DNA from: Caprella mutica
Lineage: Eukaryota; Arthropoda; Malacostraca; Amphipoda; Caprellidae
Direction: 5' to 3'
NCBI GenBank assembly: GCA_947561585.1
Contig: CANNZV010000431.1
Location: 221,253-285,252, forward strand
Length of the DNA stretch: 64,000 nucleotides
Positions 1 to 10,612 of this stretch are shown here, piece after piece. The position numbers and the translations under genes are program-made. Numbering within the stretch: the first letter of the stretch is position 1; each line of letters begins with the position of its first letter. The notes beneath the pieces are model-generated. The model was not told the DNA's origin. It saw only the letters and a program-made list of their open reading frames with translations, and searched no databases.

Positions 1-2
1 AG

Positions 3-1655
3 AGTGTCGCGCCCGGTCAGCTCCCCATTGTTCAGGTGGGAGCTGTTCGTGACTCTGCTACTGAACCAGGGCGTGGTGGAGACCAGGCCAGCCCTGTACT
101 TGTGGGACAAGAGAATACGACTGGCAGCAAAGGGTTCAGTGGAGACCAGGCTGGCCCGCCTAAGGCTACTGGCAACAATCAACTAGACAAAGATTCAAAT
201 AACAATGAAGATTGGAATCAAGTCAGAAGAAAGAGGAAAAACCGACAAGGTAAAACTTATAGAGACCTGAAAAAGCTCCAGGAGTTTGACAGCCTGTTTA
301 GAAATAACGAACCTTACTATTCAAAATTTTTCGATGTCAAATTTCCTGGATGCAATATTATGGAGGATATAAGCCCCATAAAACTGGATCGAGAAATTAA
401 AAACAAACTTGGAGATGTCAAAGTGAAGAAGTCAGGAAGGAGTGGTTTGTTCATAGAAGTCAAAAACCAGGAACAATCTATCAACATTGAAAAAATTAAG
501 AAAATAGCAGATCAACCCGTAATTATATATAAACACAAGAGATTCAACCAAGTTAAAGGAGTAATAAGATGCAAGTGCTTGAAACATGACACAGAAGATG
601 AAATTAAAGAACACCTGAAACCACAAGATGTTGCCGAAATCAGGAGAGTGACAATTAAAAGAAATGGTGAAATTATTAAAACTGATACATATATCCTTAC
701 TTTCAACCTTCTTTCCTGTCCAAAGACCATCCGAATTGCTGATTGGTTAATAGTAAAAGTAGATGAATACAATTATACGCCCCAGCAGTGCTATAACTGC
801 TTAAAGTATGGACATATATCTAAATATTGTAGAAATGATGACAAAATATGTTTCAATTGCTCCAAAAAAGGACATACCAAAGAAGAATGCACATACAGCT
901 TACGGTGCCTCCATTGCAAAGGAGAGCATCTGAGCAATAGCAAAACCTGCCCCAGATACCAATGTGAAGCTAAAATAATCAACCTCCAAATGAAAGAAAA
1001 ACTCCCCAAACCAGATGCAATAGAAAAGTTTCTAGAAACATCCCCACAATACGAAGAACTATTCTATCCACCACTCACAGAAACAGAGTCACAAGACCCT
1101 GCAAATAACAATAATCAACAAAGAAAAACTGTACAACAACCTGTAAACAATAATCCAAAATTAAAAAGCAACACAGACAATCTAAACTGTGCTAAAATAA
1201 AAAACAGACATCACTCAAATGAATCTTCAAAAAAGACGAATGCTCCTTCTTCAATCCCCAAACCCATTCATCAAGATAGAAAAACCTCGCCTTCAAAAAT
1301 ATTCAATAAGAAAATAAATAAAGAACAAAGCCTACTAAAAACACCCAAAAAGAGTACAATAGTACAGTCCCAAAATACTCCCAGTACAAGTAAAATCTCC
1401 ACCAACTTCATCGAAGCCAACAAGAAAAACGTTAAAACTGCAAATGTTGTATCATATGATATGAGCGAGGACGATTTAAGTGACGAGTCCTCAAACAAAT
1501 ATGATCCCAGAAAAAGAAGACTATCACCAACTTACAGAGATGTTGCCAACAAAAAACTAAATTCACGAAAATCAACAGAAAACTTGCAAAAAATCCCTAC
1601 TGTTGGATATTCCAGCAGTTCAACTGACAAAAAGCACAATAGATCATCACAATGA
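3..1655 (+). CDS. LINE ORF1, gag-like nucleic-acid-binding protein (partial)
   Basis: The frame is open from the window edge; an internal ATG lies at 36, giving 539 residues, but the true start may be further left. It presumably coats the element RNA. Visible features: three zinc knuckles at about residues 250-310 of the 539-residue form (CYNCLKYGHISKYC, CFNCSKKGHTKEEC and a variant CLHC-type third one), a basic N-terminal section, and a long Lys/Ser/Asn-rich C-terminal tail with no domain I recognise. Three knuckles downstream of an RRM-like region is usual for ORF1 of the I/Jockey group. The stop codon overlaps the ORF2 start in the sequence ATGA. Confidence 0.85.
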   Translation, partial: SVAPGQLPIVQVGAVRDSATEPGRGGDQASPVLVGQENTTGSKGFSGDQAGPPKATGNNQLDKDSNNNEDWNQVRRKRKNRQGKTYRDLKKLQEFDSLFRNNEPYYSKFFDVKFPGCNIMEDISPIKLDREIKNKLGDVKVKKSGRSGLFIEVKNQEQSINIEKIKKIADQPVIIYKHKRFNQVKGVIRCKCLKHDTEDEIKEHLKPQDVAEIRRVTIKRNGEIIKTDTYILTFNLLSCPKTIRIADWLIVKVDEYNYTPQQCYNCLKYGHISKYCRNDDKICFNCSKKGHTKEECTYSLRCLHCKGEHLSNSKTCPRYQCEAKIINLQMKEKLPKPDAIEKFLETSPQYEELFYPPLTETESQDPANNNNQQRKTVQQPVNNNPKLKSNTDNLNCAKIKNRHHSNESSKKTNAPSSIPKPIHQDRKTSPSKIFNKKINKEQSLLKTPKKSTIVQSQNTPSTSKISTNFIEANKKNVKTANVVSYDMSEDDLSDESSNKYDPRKRRLSPTYRDVANKKLNSRKSTENLQKIPTVGYSSSSTDKKHNRSSQ

Positions 1656-4600
1656 TCAATGTCATTCAATGGAATATTCAGGCCCTGAACACTCATTTTT
1701 CAGACCTGAAGATTTTGTTGAATGAATATAATCCATCCTGCGTTTGCCTACAGGAAACCCTAATTAAAAATAGAATTTATTCACCTTCAGGATATAAAAT
1801 ACTTACTTCAACTCCTACCAGAGACGACGACCACGAAAGAGGAACAGCAATACTAATCAAGAATGATATATTTCATCAACCCCTAACTCTCAACACTAAC
1901 TTGCAAGCAGTTGCTGCTAAAGTGAATATTGGCAAAATATTCACCATCTGTTCCCTCTACCTACCCCATATCCCCTGTACCAAGCAAGATTTAACCAACC
2001 TCATAAACCAACTACAACCTCCATTCCTCCTCTTGGGAGACTTCAATGCCAAGAGCCCCGTTTGGGGCGGAACTGTAATAGATACTGCAGATGCACGTGG
2101 AAAAATCATCGAAGAACTGCTTCTAGACCTGCCAATATCAATCATCAATGACGAATCCCCAACTCATTATCATATTCAACAGATACCTACTCCACCATTG
2201 ATCTGTCCATATGCTCTTCTGATTGTGTTGACCATTTCAACTACTCAGTTAATGCCTCACGATATGGAAGTGACCATTACCCTATCCATCTAACTCCTAA
2301 TGATAATAATAACCGTATACCATACACTGGACCTCTCAGATACAACTTTAAAAAAGCAGATTGGAAAATATTTGAAGAGCACACTACAACTGAAATTAGA
2401 GACGAAGATTTTGAGGACATAGATTCACTGACAGAATACATAACCGAAACAATCATCAACTCTGCAAACTTGGCAATTCCTTTCAAATCAAGAAAACCAA
2501 GAAAACCACCAATACCTTGGTGGAATGATGAGCTCACTAATCTGAAAAGAAATAGAAACATATCAGAAAGAGCACTTCGCAGAAATAACAATATAGAAAA
2601 CAAAATAGCATACAACAGAGCAAAAGCAAAACTAAGATACTTTTCCAATATAGCAAGACGACAGTCATGGCAGAAATTCCTAAATTCCATAAATCAGAAC
2701 ACAACCCTCAACCATATTTGGAAAAAAGTACAAATGATAGGTGGCAAATTTAAACCCTCTCCTCTACCAGTACTAAAAGACGACAACGGCAACTACATAA
2801 TAGACCAACATCAAATAGCTAATATTCTAGTGAATCACTTCGCAACCATTTCCAATAGTAACAACTATCCCCAGAATTTTCAACGATACAAAGAGACTAA
2901 AGAACGGCACTACCTCAATTTCAACACCTATATCCCTCACCAGTACAACAATAGCCTAACTCAACTGGAATTCGACTCTGCACTACAATCTTCAGAAGAA
3001 AGCTCACCAGGACCTGACAATATCTCCTACTCAATGATAAAGCATAGTCACAGCACCATGAAAACCCTCATCCTGAAAACATTCAATAGAATCTTCATGA
3101 CTCAAAATTTCCCTAGCAAATGGAGCATTGCCACAATAGTTGCAATAGCAAAACCTGGTAAAGATCAATCCAACCCACAGAACTATAGACCAATTTCATT
3201 AACTAACTGTTTATGCAAATTACTAGAAAAAATCATCAATGTCCGTCTAATCTGGTTTTTAGAGCACAATAACCTCATCTCCAATTTACAATCCGGCTTT
3301 CGCTCTAATAGAAGCACAACAGACAATATTATACAACTTGAAACAGCAATCCAGAAATCCCTCCATAACAAACAACATTTCCTTGCAGTGTTTTTCGACC
3401 TAAAAAAGGCCTATGACACTGCATGGAGATATGGCATATTGAAAAAGATCCACGATTGCGGACTGAGAGGAAACTTACCAATATTTCTGAAAAATTTCCT
3501 CTCAAACAGACACATAAAAGTAAGAGTTGGTAACTCCTTCTCGAAGGAGAGATTGGTTAAAGAAGGCATCCCCCAGGGAAGTGTGCTTAGTTGCAGCCTC
3601 TTTATGATTGCCATTAATGACATTTGTGACGCCATACCAGATAATGTTCAAAGGACACTCTATGTAGACGACTTCACCATCTTTGCGTCCGGTGCTGTGA
3701 CTGGCATGGTGGAGAGAAGACTGCAAGTGGCTATCTCTAGTTTGGAAAGGTGGTGTGATACCACTGGATTTGCCTTCTCCGCCCCTAAAACTGTCAGTAT
3801 TCACATATGCAGAAAGAGAAACTGTCCTAAATTCAATCCTAACCTCTGCATCTACAACAACCCTATAAATACAGTAGATGAAGTCAGATATCTTGGAGTG
3901 ATATTTGACAAAAGCAATACATGGAAGCCGCACATAACCAATTTACGAACAAAAGCATTCAAAACAATAGACCTACTAAAACATCTCACTCACAAGAAAT
4001 GGGGAGCAGATTGCATATCTCTCCTGAGACTATACATAATGCTTCTCAAACCCTTAATTGAATATGGAATAGAAGCATTCTCTTCCACTGCACAAACGTA
4101 TATGAAAAAAGTAGAGACTCTACAAAATTGTGCCATTAGAATTGCCACGGGTGCATTTAAGAGCTCTCCCATTTCAAGTATTCACGCCTACTCTGGTATT
4201 AAACCTCTTAAATTCTATGTCGAAACAAAAATGTTAAATTATTTTCTTAGAATAAAGGTGAATACTGGCCATCCTCTACATCAACTTATTAATGAAGACC
4301 TCCCTCCCAAGAGCTGCCTAGAGAGGTGTAAGAGACTTATAGAGGAATACAATGTGAATGTTGAGAACTTGATAATGGAAGAAACAACCAGCATCCCTCC
4401 TTGGACAAGAGAACGAATATCAACCTGCTCGGATATGTATCAATACAAAAAGCAAAGAAACACTGCCCTTGAAATGAAGAACCACTTTGATGAACATTTA
4501 ATAGAACATGCTGAACATAACAATATTTACACTGATGGATCCAAGATAGAAAACGGAGTTGGATACTCCTACTCAGTTGAAAATAATATAACAGCTAAGA

Positions 4601-5322
4601 GAATTTCATCAAATGCATCCAACTACACTGCAGAACTATATGCAATACTTGATGCAATAACTAATGATAACAGCCCTCATACAGTAACTACTAATATTAT
4701 TACCGATTCCAAATCAGCAATACAAGCAATAGAAAAATACTACAACAAAGACCCACTCATTCTAAAAATACATACAGCAATCCACAACTGCAACGGAAAC
4801 ATCAACTTATGCTGGGTACCCAGCCACTGTGGTATCCCTGGTAACGAAGCTGTAGACGACGCTGCAAGAACTGCCGCTAGTGAACAGTTTGTAGAAGATA
4901 TCCTAATACCAAGATCCGACATAAAAGCACTGATTAAAGCAGAATCTCTCCGGAGATGGAGAACGCAATGGCAGGCTATCCCTGAAGACAACAATAAACT
5001 CAAAAAAATCCAAACCGACATATCACCCCTTCGAAACAGTCACTTTGAAGACAGACTATGGGAGAGGGTTGTGTGCCGCATTAGAATAGGTCACACAGCC
5101 CTAACCCATGGCTTCTTGATGTCAAATGACCCTCCCACAGAGTGTCAAACCTGTCACGTTCAACTTACTGTCTACCACATCCTAATGGACTGTCCATACT
5201 ATTCCATAGCCCGACAAGCCCTACAAAATTGCCCATTCAAAGAATTACTATGCCTCTATACATCAAAATTTGACAGATTATTCCAATTCATTATGCAATC
5301 TGAATTAATGTACCATATTTGA
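1652..5322 (+). pseudogene. LINE ORF2: endonuclease, reverse transcriptase, RNase H; one frameshift
   Basis: Starts at the ATG of the ATGA overlap. Endonuclease: 'QWNIQ' at the N-terminus, then 'LLGDFNAKSP' near 2031-2060. Around 2171-2188 the frame shifts; the second frame resumes with 'STIDLSICSSDCVDHF' and the terminal 'GSDHYPI' motif, then runs open to 5322. Reverse transcriptase: 'NYRPISLTNC', 'FFDLKKAYDT', 'GIPQGSVLS' and the catalytic YVDD at 3661-3672. RNase H: 'YTDGSK' (about 4530), 'TAELYA', 'TDSKSA', 'HCGIPGNE'. A C-terminal Cys/His cluster (CQTCH...HILMDC) follows near 5144-5200. Apart from the single frameshift all catalytic motifs look intact, which suggests a fairly young insertion. 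Confidence 0.88.
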
Positions 5323-5408
5323 CATTCATGTATTAAACTATTATTTAGTTTGCTGGTGATTAACGACTGAATCGCCTCTGTAGCGGCCGTTGTTGTAAAA
5401 CACCAATA

Positions 5409-5421
5409 GATAATAATAATA
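5409..5421 (+). repeat. TAA-repeat 3' tail of the LINE
   Basis: A short run of TAA/ATA units directly after the 3' untranslated sequence, followed by unrelated AT-rich DNA. Simple-repeat tails of this kind mark the 3' end of I-type LINEs. Confidence 0.7.
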
Positions 5422-5849
5422 CAGTTAATTAATGAGTAAAACTAAGCAAACTCGTTAATTTATAAATAATAGATCATTAGTTTAGAAATTACTAGCTCAG
5501 TCTTCTAATTTTTATTTTTACATTTCAGTCATGCGTGCTATTCAGTTTTCTAAATTATTTATTTTTGTTATTGGTATCAACATTCAACAGACAGATATTC
5601 ATTTTTTTAAATTTAATTTTCAATTAGGTAAAAGGGTTAAGTGTGCAAATTGAGTAAATGATGACGTACATATTAAAAACACCTATACGAGTAGCTACTT
5701 CTATATCAGTTATGAAAACATATGAGCCTTAATATTTAGACATTCACTATCTAGATATTTTATAATCTTTCAATCAAATGGTGCACTCCAAATATTATTT
5801 ATTCATTACTATGCTATTGCAATTCATTCCCTATCTAATTCTTTCGAAG
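5422..5849 (+). other. Intron sequence upstream of the CDK10 penultimate exon
   Basis: AT-rich, no convincing open frame. A pyrimidine-rich tract leads to an AG at 5848-5849, which I take as the splice acceptor. Confidence 0.6.
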
Positions 5850-6068
5850 GTACTCCAACCGATGCCATTTGGCCTGGATTATCTTCATTAGAGTGTATGA
5901 AAACCTTCGAACTGAGACAGCAGCCATACAACATCCTAAAGACAAAGTTCAGTCACCTTTCTGCCTCGGGACACAAACTCCTTAACTTCCTCTTCATGTA
6001 TGACCCCTCCAGACGAGCCTCTGCCACACAAGCCATGGAGGCGTCTTATTTCAAAGAGGAGCCTAAGC
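5850..6068 (+). CDS. Cdk10: Cyclin-dependent kinase 10, penultimate coding exon
   Basis: Encodes the C-lobe end of a CMGC-family Ser/Thr kinase. The conceptual sequence runs from 'GTPTDAIWPGLS' through 'QQPYNILKTKFSHLS' and 'LLNFLFMYDPSRRASA' to 'SYFKEEPK'. The 'LLxFLFMYDPxxRA' block and the 'SYFKEKP/EEPK' ending match CDK10 better than CDK11, as known from the families. CDK10 pairs with cyclin M and acts in the nucleus in transcription and growth control. The exon opens in phase 2 after AG at 5848-5849 and ends with one base of the next Pro codon before the donor GTGAGT at 6069. Upstream kinase exons are not in the window. Confidence 0.88.
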
Positions 6069-6918
6069 GTGAGTACAGTGATTAGTTGCACCCTCTTTAG
6101 ATTGTGTTCTTATTTTACCAATTAACCCTAATAAGTTTGACTATCAGAATATACAGGAAGGTTTGACTAGCTATGTTTGCCAAATTTCAAGTATAAATAT
6201 TGAACATATAAGGATAAATAAATACATAGGTATATAAAACATTGCAAACAGAGAGAGCACAGCTGTGATAGGGTGGAGTGTGATCCATGAAAACGTGGAC
6301 AGATGTGTGCTTAGAGGCTTATCAGACTGTATTTCTACGTTGCCATACGTCACCACAGTACAATTTATTTACGTGATTTACGCCGATACGTAAATATTTT
6401 TCAACTTTTATATACAAAAATATACTTGATATATATGTGGGAACAAAGTCAAGAAAAGCCGGTAAATGTAAAATGACATGAACTATATAAAATAATTTAA
6501 AAAGAGGTGTGTTTAGGAAACACACTTCAAACCCATTAAATTAGTTATTCTAATCCATTCAAATTTTTGGATGTGTTGCTTGATCATAATGAAAGTGGCT
6601 TCAAGGTATCAAAACCTTTTCAATCAATATACTTTCATAACTGTAGACCATTAAACTAATGAAGTCATAAATTGACAATGTAGATTCTAGAATGAAGATT
6701 TTCGATGTTTTCCAAATATTGCCAGCAAAACTGCATACCTACTCAATATTTCGGTATGAATAACATAACTAGCTACAACGCCTTTACGATGATGCATTGG
6801 TAAAAAGTTTTGTTGTGAAATCATGGTTTAAATCTGTTAAAATAGTCTTCAGTATTAATTCAATCAACCCAAAATAGGTTTCATCAAAATGTATCTATAT
6901 ATTATTTTTCTCTTGCAG
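6069..6918 (+). other. CDK10 last intron
   Basis: About 850 bases, AT-rich, from donor GTGAGT at 6069 to a strong acceptor (ttttctcttgcag) ending at 6918. No other gene seen in it. Confidence 0.75.
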
Positions 6919-7061
6919 CTTGTGCTCCTCAATTGATGCCTACGTTTCCCCAACATCGTAACAATACTAAGAAACCACAAGGTATCTCTAACAACAGAGT
7001 TGGCAATTCTAAGAAAATTATATCTGTGAATGATTTACTACAAAATCCTGGATTGAAGTAA
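6919..7061 (+). CDS. Cdk10: Cyclin-dependent kinase 10, last coding exon
   Basis: Completes the Pro codon begun in the previous exon and continues 'CAPQLMPTFPQHRNN', the family's characteristic 'P-x-L-MPTFP-x-HRN' tail, then a short basic stretch and 'NDLLQNPGLK' before the TAA at 7059-7061. This is the normal place for CDK10 to end, with a somewhat longer tail than in vertebrates. A possible polyadenylation signal ATTAAA lies at 7111-7116, and an AATAAA at 7580-7585. Confidence 0.88.
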
Positions 7062-7594
7062 TCTGAAGTCCTCGTCCAAAATATTCTGCCGTTACTCTTT
7101 AACTACGAAAATTAAATATTGAAAGAGAATCACCAACAGTCGTTTTATTTTAAAGTCTCGGTGCAGTACAGCAAAACCTCGTAGTCTGCTTGGTGGTCCA
7201 GTAAGAAACTCACTTCAGTAGTTTGGTGCTAGACCAACTCAGTTTTCTCTAAAAGTGAAGCCGTGACTTTAACAATTCGATAGCTCTATTTTCTTTAGAG
7301 AATCTAAGTGAGACTAATAGAGAAAATTTAGACAGCTAGTGTTTTGTATATATTGTTTCTACATATATCTCGCAAATTATTATTTAAGTCCCCTTAACGT
7401 TTTGATTAACCAATAGAATTATCGAATTATCACAGTACCATTAACTTTTATATAGAGAAAACCGTGTTGGTCTAGATTCTAGAACAAAGTTGCTGTTGCG
7501 AATTTTATTCTAGGCCAAGCTAGCCCGGAACTAAACTCTGGTCTGCGTACTAGATAAACATATTTTTGGAACAGTTGAGAATAAACCTAGTACA
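7062..7594 (+). other. CDK10 3' untranslated region and flank
   Basis: Contains ATTAAA at 7111-7116, AATAAA at 7580-7585 and an inverted-repeat segment (see next entry). No coding potential seen. Confidence 0.5.
7195..7500. repeat. Dispersed repeat with a 22-bp internal inverted pair
   Basis: The motif CTAGACCAACTCAGTTTTCTC near 7228-7250 recurs inverted near 7456-7480 (GAGAAAACCGTGTTGGTCTAG). A related segment, including 'AAACTCACTTCAGTA', appears in opposite orientation at 48089-48210. It is therefore a dispersed family, probably a decayed MITE; ends are not defined. Confidence 0.5.
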
Positions 7595-7602
7595 GACATA
7601 AC

Positions 7603-8819
7603 TAGGGATGTGACATTTTGCATATATGCAGTCCTCTGCATACATTTCAAGAGCATATAATATGCACGTGTGCATATATGCTAATCGAGAAATATGCACT
7701 TCTTGGTCAATTTTTAACAAGTAAATGTCTATTGTCTACTCTAACCTATGCCGTTTTCTTATGGGACCTCTATATAGAAAACGATTTTAACTTTCAACTG
7801 TTGACCCAAGTATATTTTCTCAAACTAATTATTCATATTTAAAAAGTTTGTCGGTGGAATATTGAATTTAAAAATGTATTAATAAATTTGTAAGACACTT
7901 AGGATTCAGTAAACAATAGTACCCTATAAACATCGTATATAGAGTCTATTACTGGGATATTGAATCAAATCGACAGACCGTTGTTTATAGGGTAGCAATT
8001 GATAAATAAATGAATACAAATATTTTAGAGTTTCTACTTGAAAAATATCAAAACTAATCGCACGTAGTATAGGCATTTAATTTATTTAAGTAATTAAACA
8101 CAAAATGGAATTAATTTATCAATTCTAGACTTAATGTCGTTGCTTATAGCTGAGGATCGTTTAAAGGGAACCGCTGGTCTAACAAGATGGTTTATGATTT
8201 TCGAGTCATAAACGGAATGGGATTTATGAATGTAGGATAGTTTAGAAGACTGAATTTGGCTAAAGGAAACATTTGCTTTCTTGTTACTTGTTATGTAGTA
8301 GGAGTGTCTTCCAGTACAAAAATATATTAGCAGATAATAGGAGATTCACTTTTGAAAACCTAAATACCATTTAATAATAAAGTGCAATTCCACTGTTTGA
8401 AATTGACTTACTATTAAAAAAAGTCTAAATTTAAAACAGCTTTGTTATATTGTATTTTCACACCACGTTAAACATTTCGCAGTAAATATAAAAACTAGGG
8501 ATTACTCCATTTCATTCAATATATTGTAAGTTCCATTCAAACCTCTGAAGTACAATTACATTCAAAACATAACTATATACAGATTAACTTTATTTTAAAT
8601 TCCGTAATTAATTTTTGCACATCATATTGAATAATTTCTGGCATATATGCATTTTGGTTCAGCATATATGCACATTGACTTTTTGCATATTATATGCATA
8701 TTTCCAATATGCGTTTTGGTTCAGAAATAGGCATATAATATGCAGAAATAGACATATAATATGCTGCATATCGCGTCAAAAATTATGCATATTCTATGCT
8801 GCATATTGTCACATCTCTA
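7603..8819. mobile_element. Non-autonomous hAT-like DNA transposon (1217 bp)
   Basis: Left end TAGGGATGTGACA, right end TGTCACATCTCTA: a 13-bp terminal inverted repeat with one mismatch. The element is flanked by an exact 8-bp duplication GACATAAC at 7595-7602 and 8820-8827. The 8-bp duplication and TAGGGATG-type end are hallmarks of hAT elements. Both subterminal regions (7610-7700 and 8610-8815) are crowded with GCATAT/ATATGC motifs, as expected of hAT transposase-binding subterminal repeats. The interior is AT-rich and has no transposase. An internal inverted pair (ACCCTATAAACA near 7920, TGTTTATAGGGT near 7983) may be a nested older insertion. Confidence 0.88.
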
Positions 8820-8949
8820 GACATAACTCAATTTCAGTCATCACTTCACGATCATATAAAATCGGTGTTGTTCTGGTAAAAAAATTAATTTAATACTAGA
8901 CCAAGCTAACCTGGATCGTAAAGCTAGTCTACTACAAGGATTTGCTGTA

Positions 8950-9415
8950 TCGAGTCTCGATGCAGCATCGTCCAAGTCAATATTGATGTCATGGTTCAGC
9001 ACCAACTCTTTAGCTTGGAGTCATGATTCAGCACCAAGTCTTTCGCTCGGAGTCATGGTTCAGCACCAAGTCTTTAGCTTGGAGTCATGGTTAAGCACCA
9101 AGTCCTTCACTTGGAGTCTTGGTTAAGCACCAAGTCCTTCACTCTGAGACTTAGTGCAACACCAAGTCTTTATCTGGGAATCTCTGAGCAGCATCAATCA
9201 ACCTTATTGCTTGGAATCTATGTGCAGCATCAAGTCTCTCGATAGGAGTCTCTGTGCAGCATCAAGTCTCTCGATAGGAGTCTCTGTGCAGCATCAAGTC
9301 TTTTGCTTGTTTTCTATGTGCAGCATCGAATCTTTTGCTTTGAGCCTCGGTGAAGTATTGAATTCTTTTCTTGGTGTCTCTGTGCAGCATCAAATCTTCT
9401 ACTTGTAGTCTATGA
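8950..9415. repeat. Minisatellite, about 32-bp unit
   Basis: About 14 imperfect copies built around 'CAGCACCAAGTCTTTAGCTT' and 'GGAGTC(A/T)TGGTT'. Later copies drift to 'GTGCAGCATCAAGTCTCTCG'. Non-coding; it lies between the CDK10 3' end and the 3' end of the minus-strand zinc-finger gene. Confidence 0.85.
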
Positions 9416-10011
9416 AGGTCAGGATAATAAAACAAACAAGAAAAAAAACGATCGTATGAACAGGTACTTCCGACTTATCTAAGCTATACACAATAAGATA
9501 AAGAGAAAAAAAATATAATAAATCTTAAAATAATGAATTCTTATGAACAAAAATTATTAACAAGTATCTGTTACATTGTTTTTCATATACATTGCATATA
9601 AAAATATTTCATTTTACTTTCCATTGCTACAAAATTTAAAGAAATTAATACCTAAATGATCAAAATTAATTTTTCACAATACAAATATTGGAAACCTTCT
9701 TAACTATAAAGAAATTGAAATCATGGTACTTATTAATAAAAAGATAATTGGATTCAATTGGAAATTAACTACAACTACTTGGGTGATTAATATATACATG
9801 ATCATGTTTCATTTCTAAAACTCCAGATTTATAAACGCTATTACACTACTGGCACAGATATATCTACAGATACCAAATTTTATAATTTTCAGTAACAAAA
9901 AAAATCAACTTATTCCATAGAGAAAATAATAGGAGTGAGTGACAAATTCATTCGATTAGCAACAATGTTTGTATATACATTTCTATTAGATAGATTGAAG
10001 GTGTGAATAAG
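9416..10011. other. Intergenic / 3' flank of the zinc-finger gene
   Basis: AT-rich, no convincing frame or repeat. It should hold the 3' untranslated region of the minus-strand gene; I see no clear polyadenylation hexamer. Confidence 0.5.
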
Positions 10012-10612
10012 TTATTCATCACCTTCAGAGTCCAAAACATAGCTAAGATCAGAAAGCATGACAACTGGGTCAATGTTACAGAGGGTTTTGATGGCATTGT
10101 ACCTCAGCAAGGCAGGTCCATTTCCAGAGTCAATAACCGCGGTGATGTTATACAAGTCCACTTCACACTCATCAGCATAACTACTGTTATCAGATGTATC
10201 AAGAAGGGAATACAGATCTCTCTTACCCGAGTACTTCCTCTTTCTCGAGGACTTCATGGCTACACTCCGTTTAGTTACGTCTCTACGGTGTGACTTGACA
10301 GGAGAGGAAGACTTACGAGCTGTAGCCTTAAGTCCCTTGGTGATTGAGCGTGTTCTTTCTCCATCACAATAGCCATGATAATGAGAAACATTAGGACTGT
10401 TTTCCTCTTCGAGTAGATTCTTATGTTGTGATTTGTGATGAGCTTCAAGCAAATCACTAGATTTGAAGACTTCTTTACAAACTGGACAGGGAAACTTATC
10501 GACCTTCACTACATACCTTCCGTAGTCGGTCGAGGAGGCCCCTTGATGACTTCTCTCGAGATGTTGGCTCATAATTTTAGCTCTTATGTTCGAGTAAGAA
10601 CAATGGTTGCAC
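10012..10612 (-). CDS. Zinc-finger/RRM gene, last coding exon 16
   Basis: Two fingers, 'RCNHCSYSNIRAKIMSQH' and 'CPVCKEVFKSSDLLEAHH', then a basic stretch (KSHRRDVTKRS, SSRKRKYSGKRD) and an acidic C-terminal end 'DLSYVLDSEGDE' before the stop at 10014-10012. Acceptor 'aattgctttcag' before 10612. Confidence 0.85.

Larger units (their letters stand above)
1..5421 (+). mobile_element. Non-LTR retrotransposon, I-superfamily-like, 5' end cut by the window
   Basis: Two overlapping open frames: a gag-like ORF1 with zinc knuckles, then an ORF2 with APE endonuclease, reverse transcriptase and RNase H. After the ORF2 stop there is a short untranslated stretch ending in a run of TAA units at 5409-5421, where the element appears to stop. 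RNase H in ORF2 together with a TAA-type tail fits the I-like lineage of LINEs rather than Jockey proper; that placement is from family knowledge. The copy is nearly intact but has one frameshift in the endonuclease, so it is probably not autonomous. The left end runs off the window, so its target duplication cannot be checked. It lies on the same strand as the CDK10 exons that follow. Confidence 0.9.

Noticed and set aside
5897..6085. ATG at 5897 as the start of a small protein
   Set aside because: The reading frame extends upstream to a splice acceptor with clear CDK10 sequence and continues in the exon at 6919, so this Met is internal.
5850..7061. Assignment to CDK11 instead of CDK10
   Set aside because: The 'FLFMYDP', 'SYFKEEP' and 'MPTFP.HRN' blocks match the CDK10 C-terminus; the CDK11 tail differs.
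9154..9408. 84-codon plus-strand frame in the 32-bp minisatellite
   Set aside because: Repeat-derived, Ser/Gln/Cys-biased, no splice or context support.
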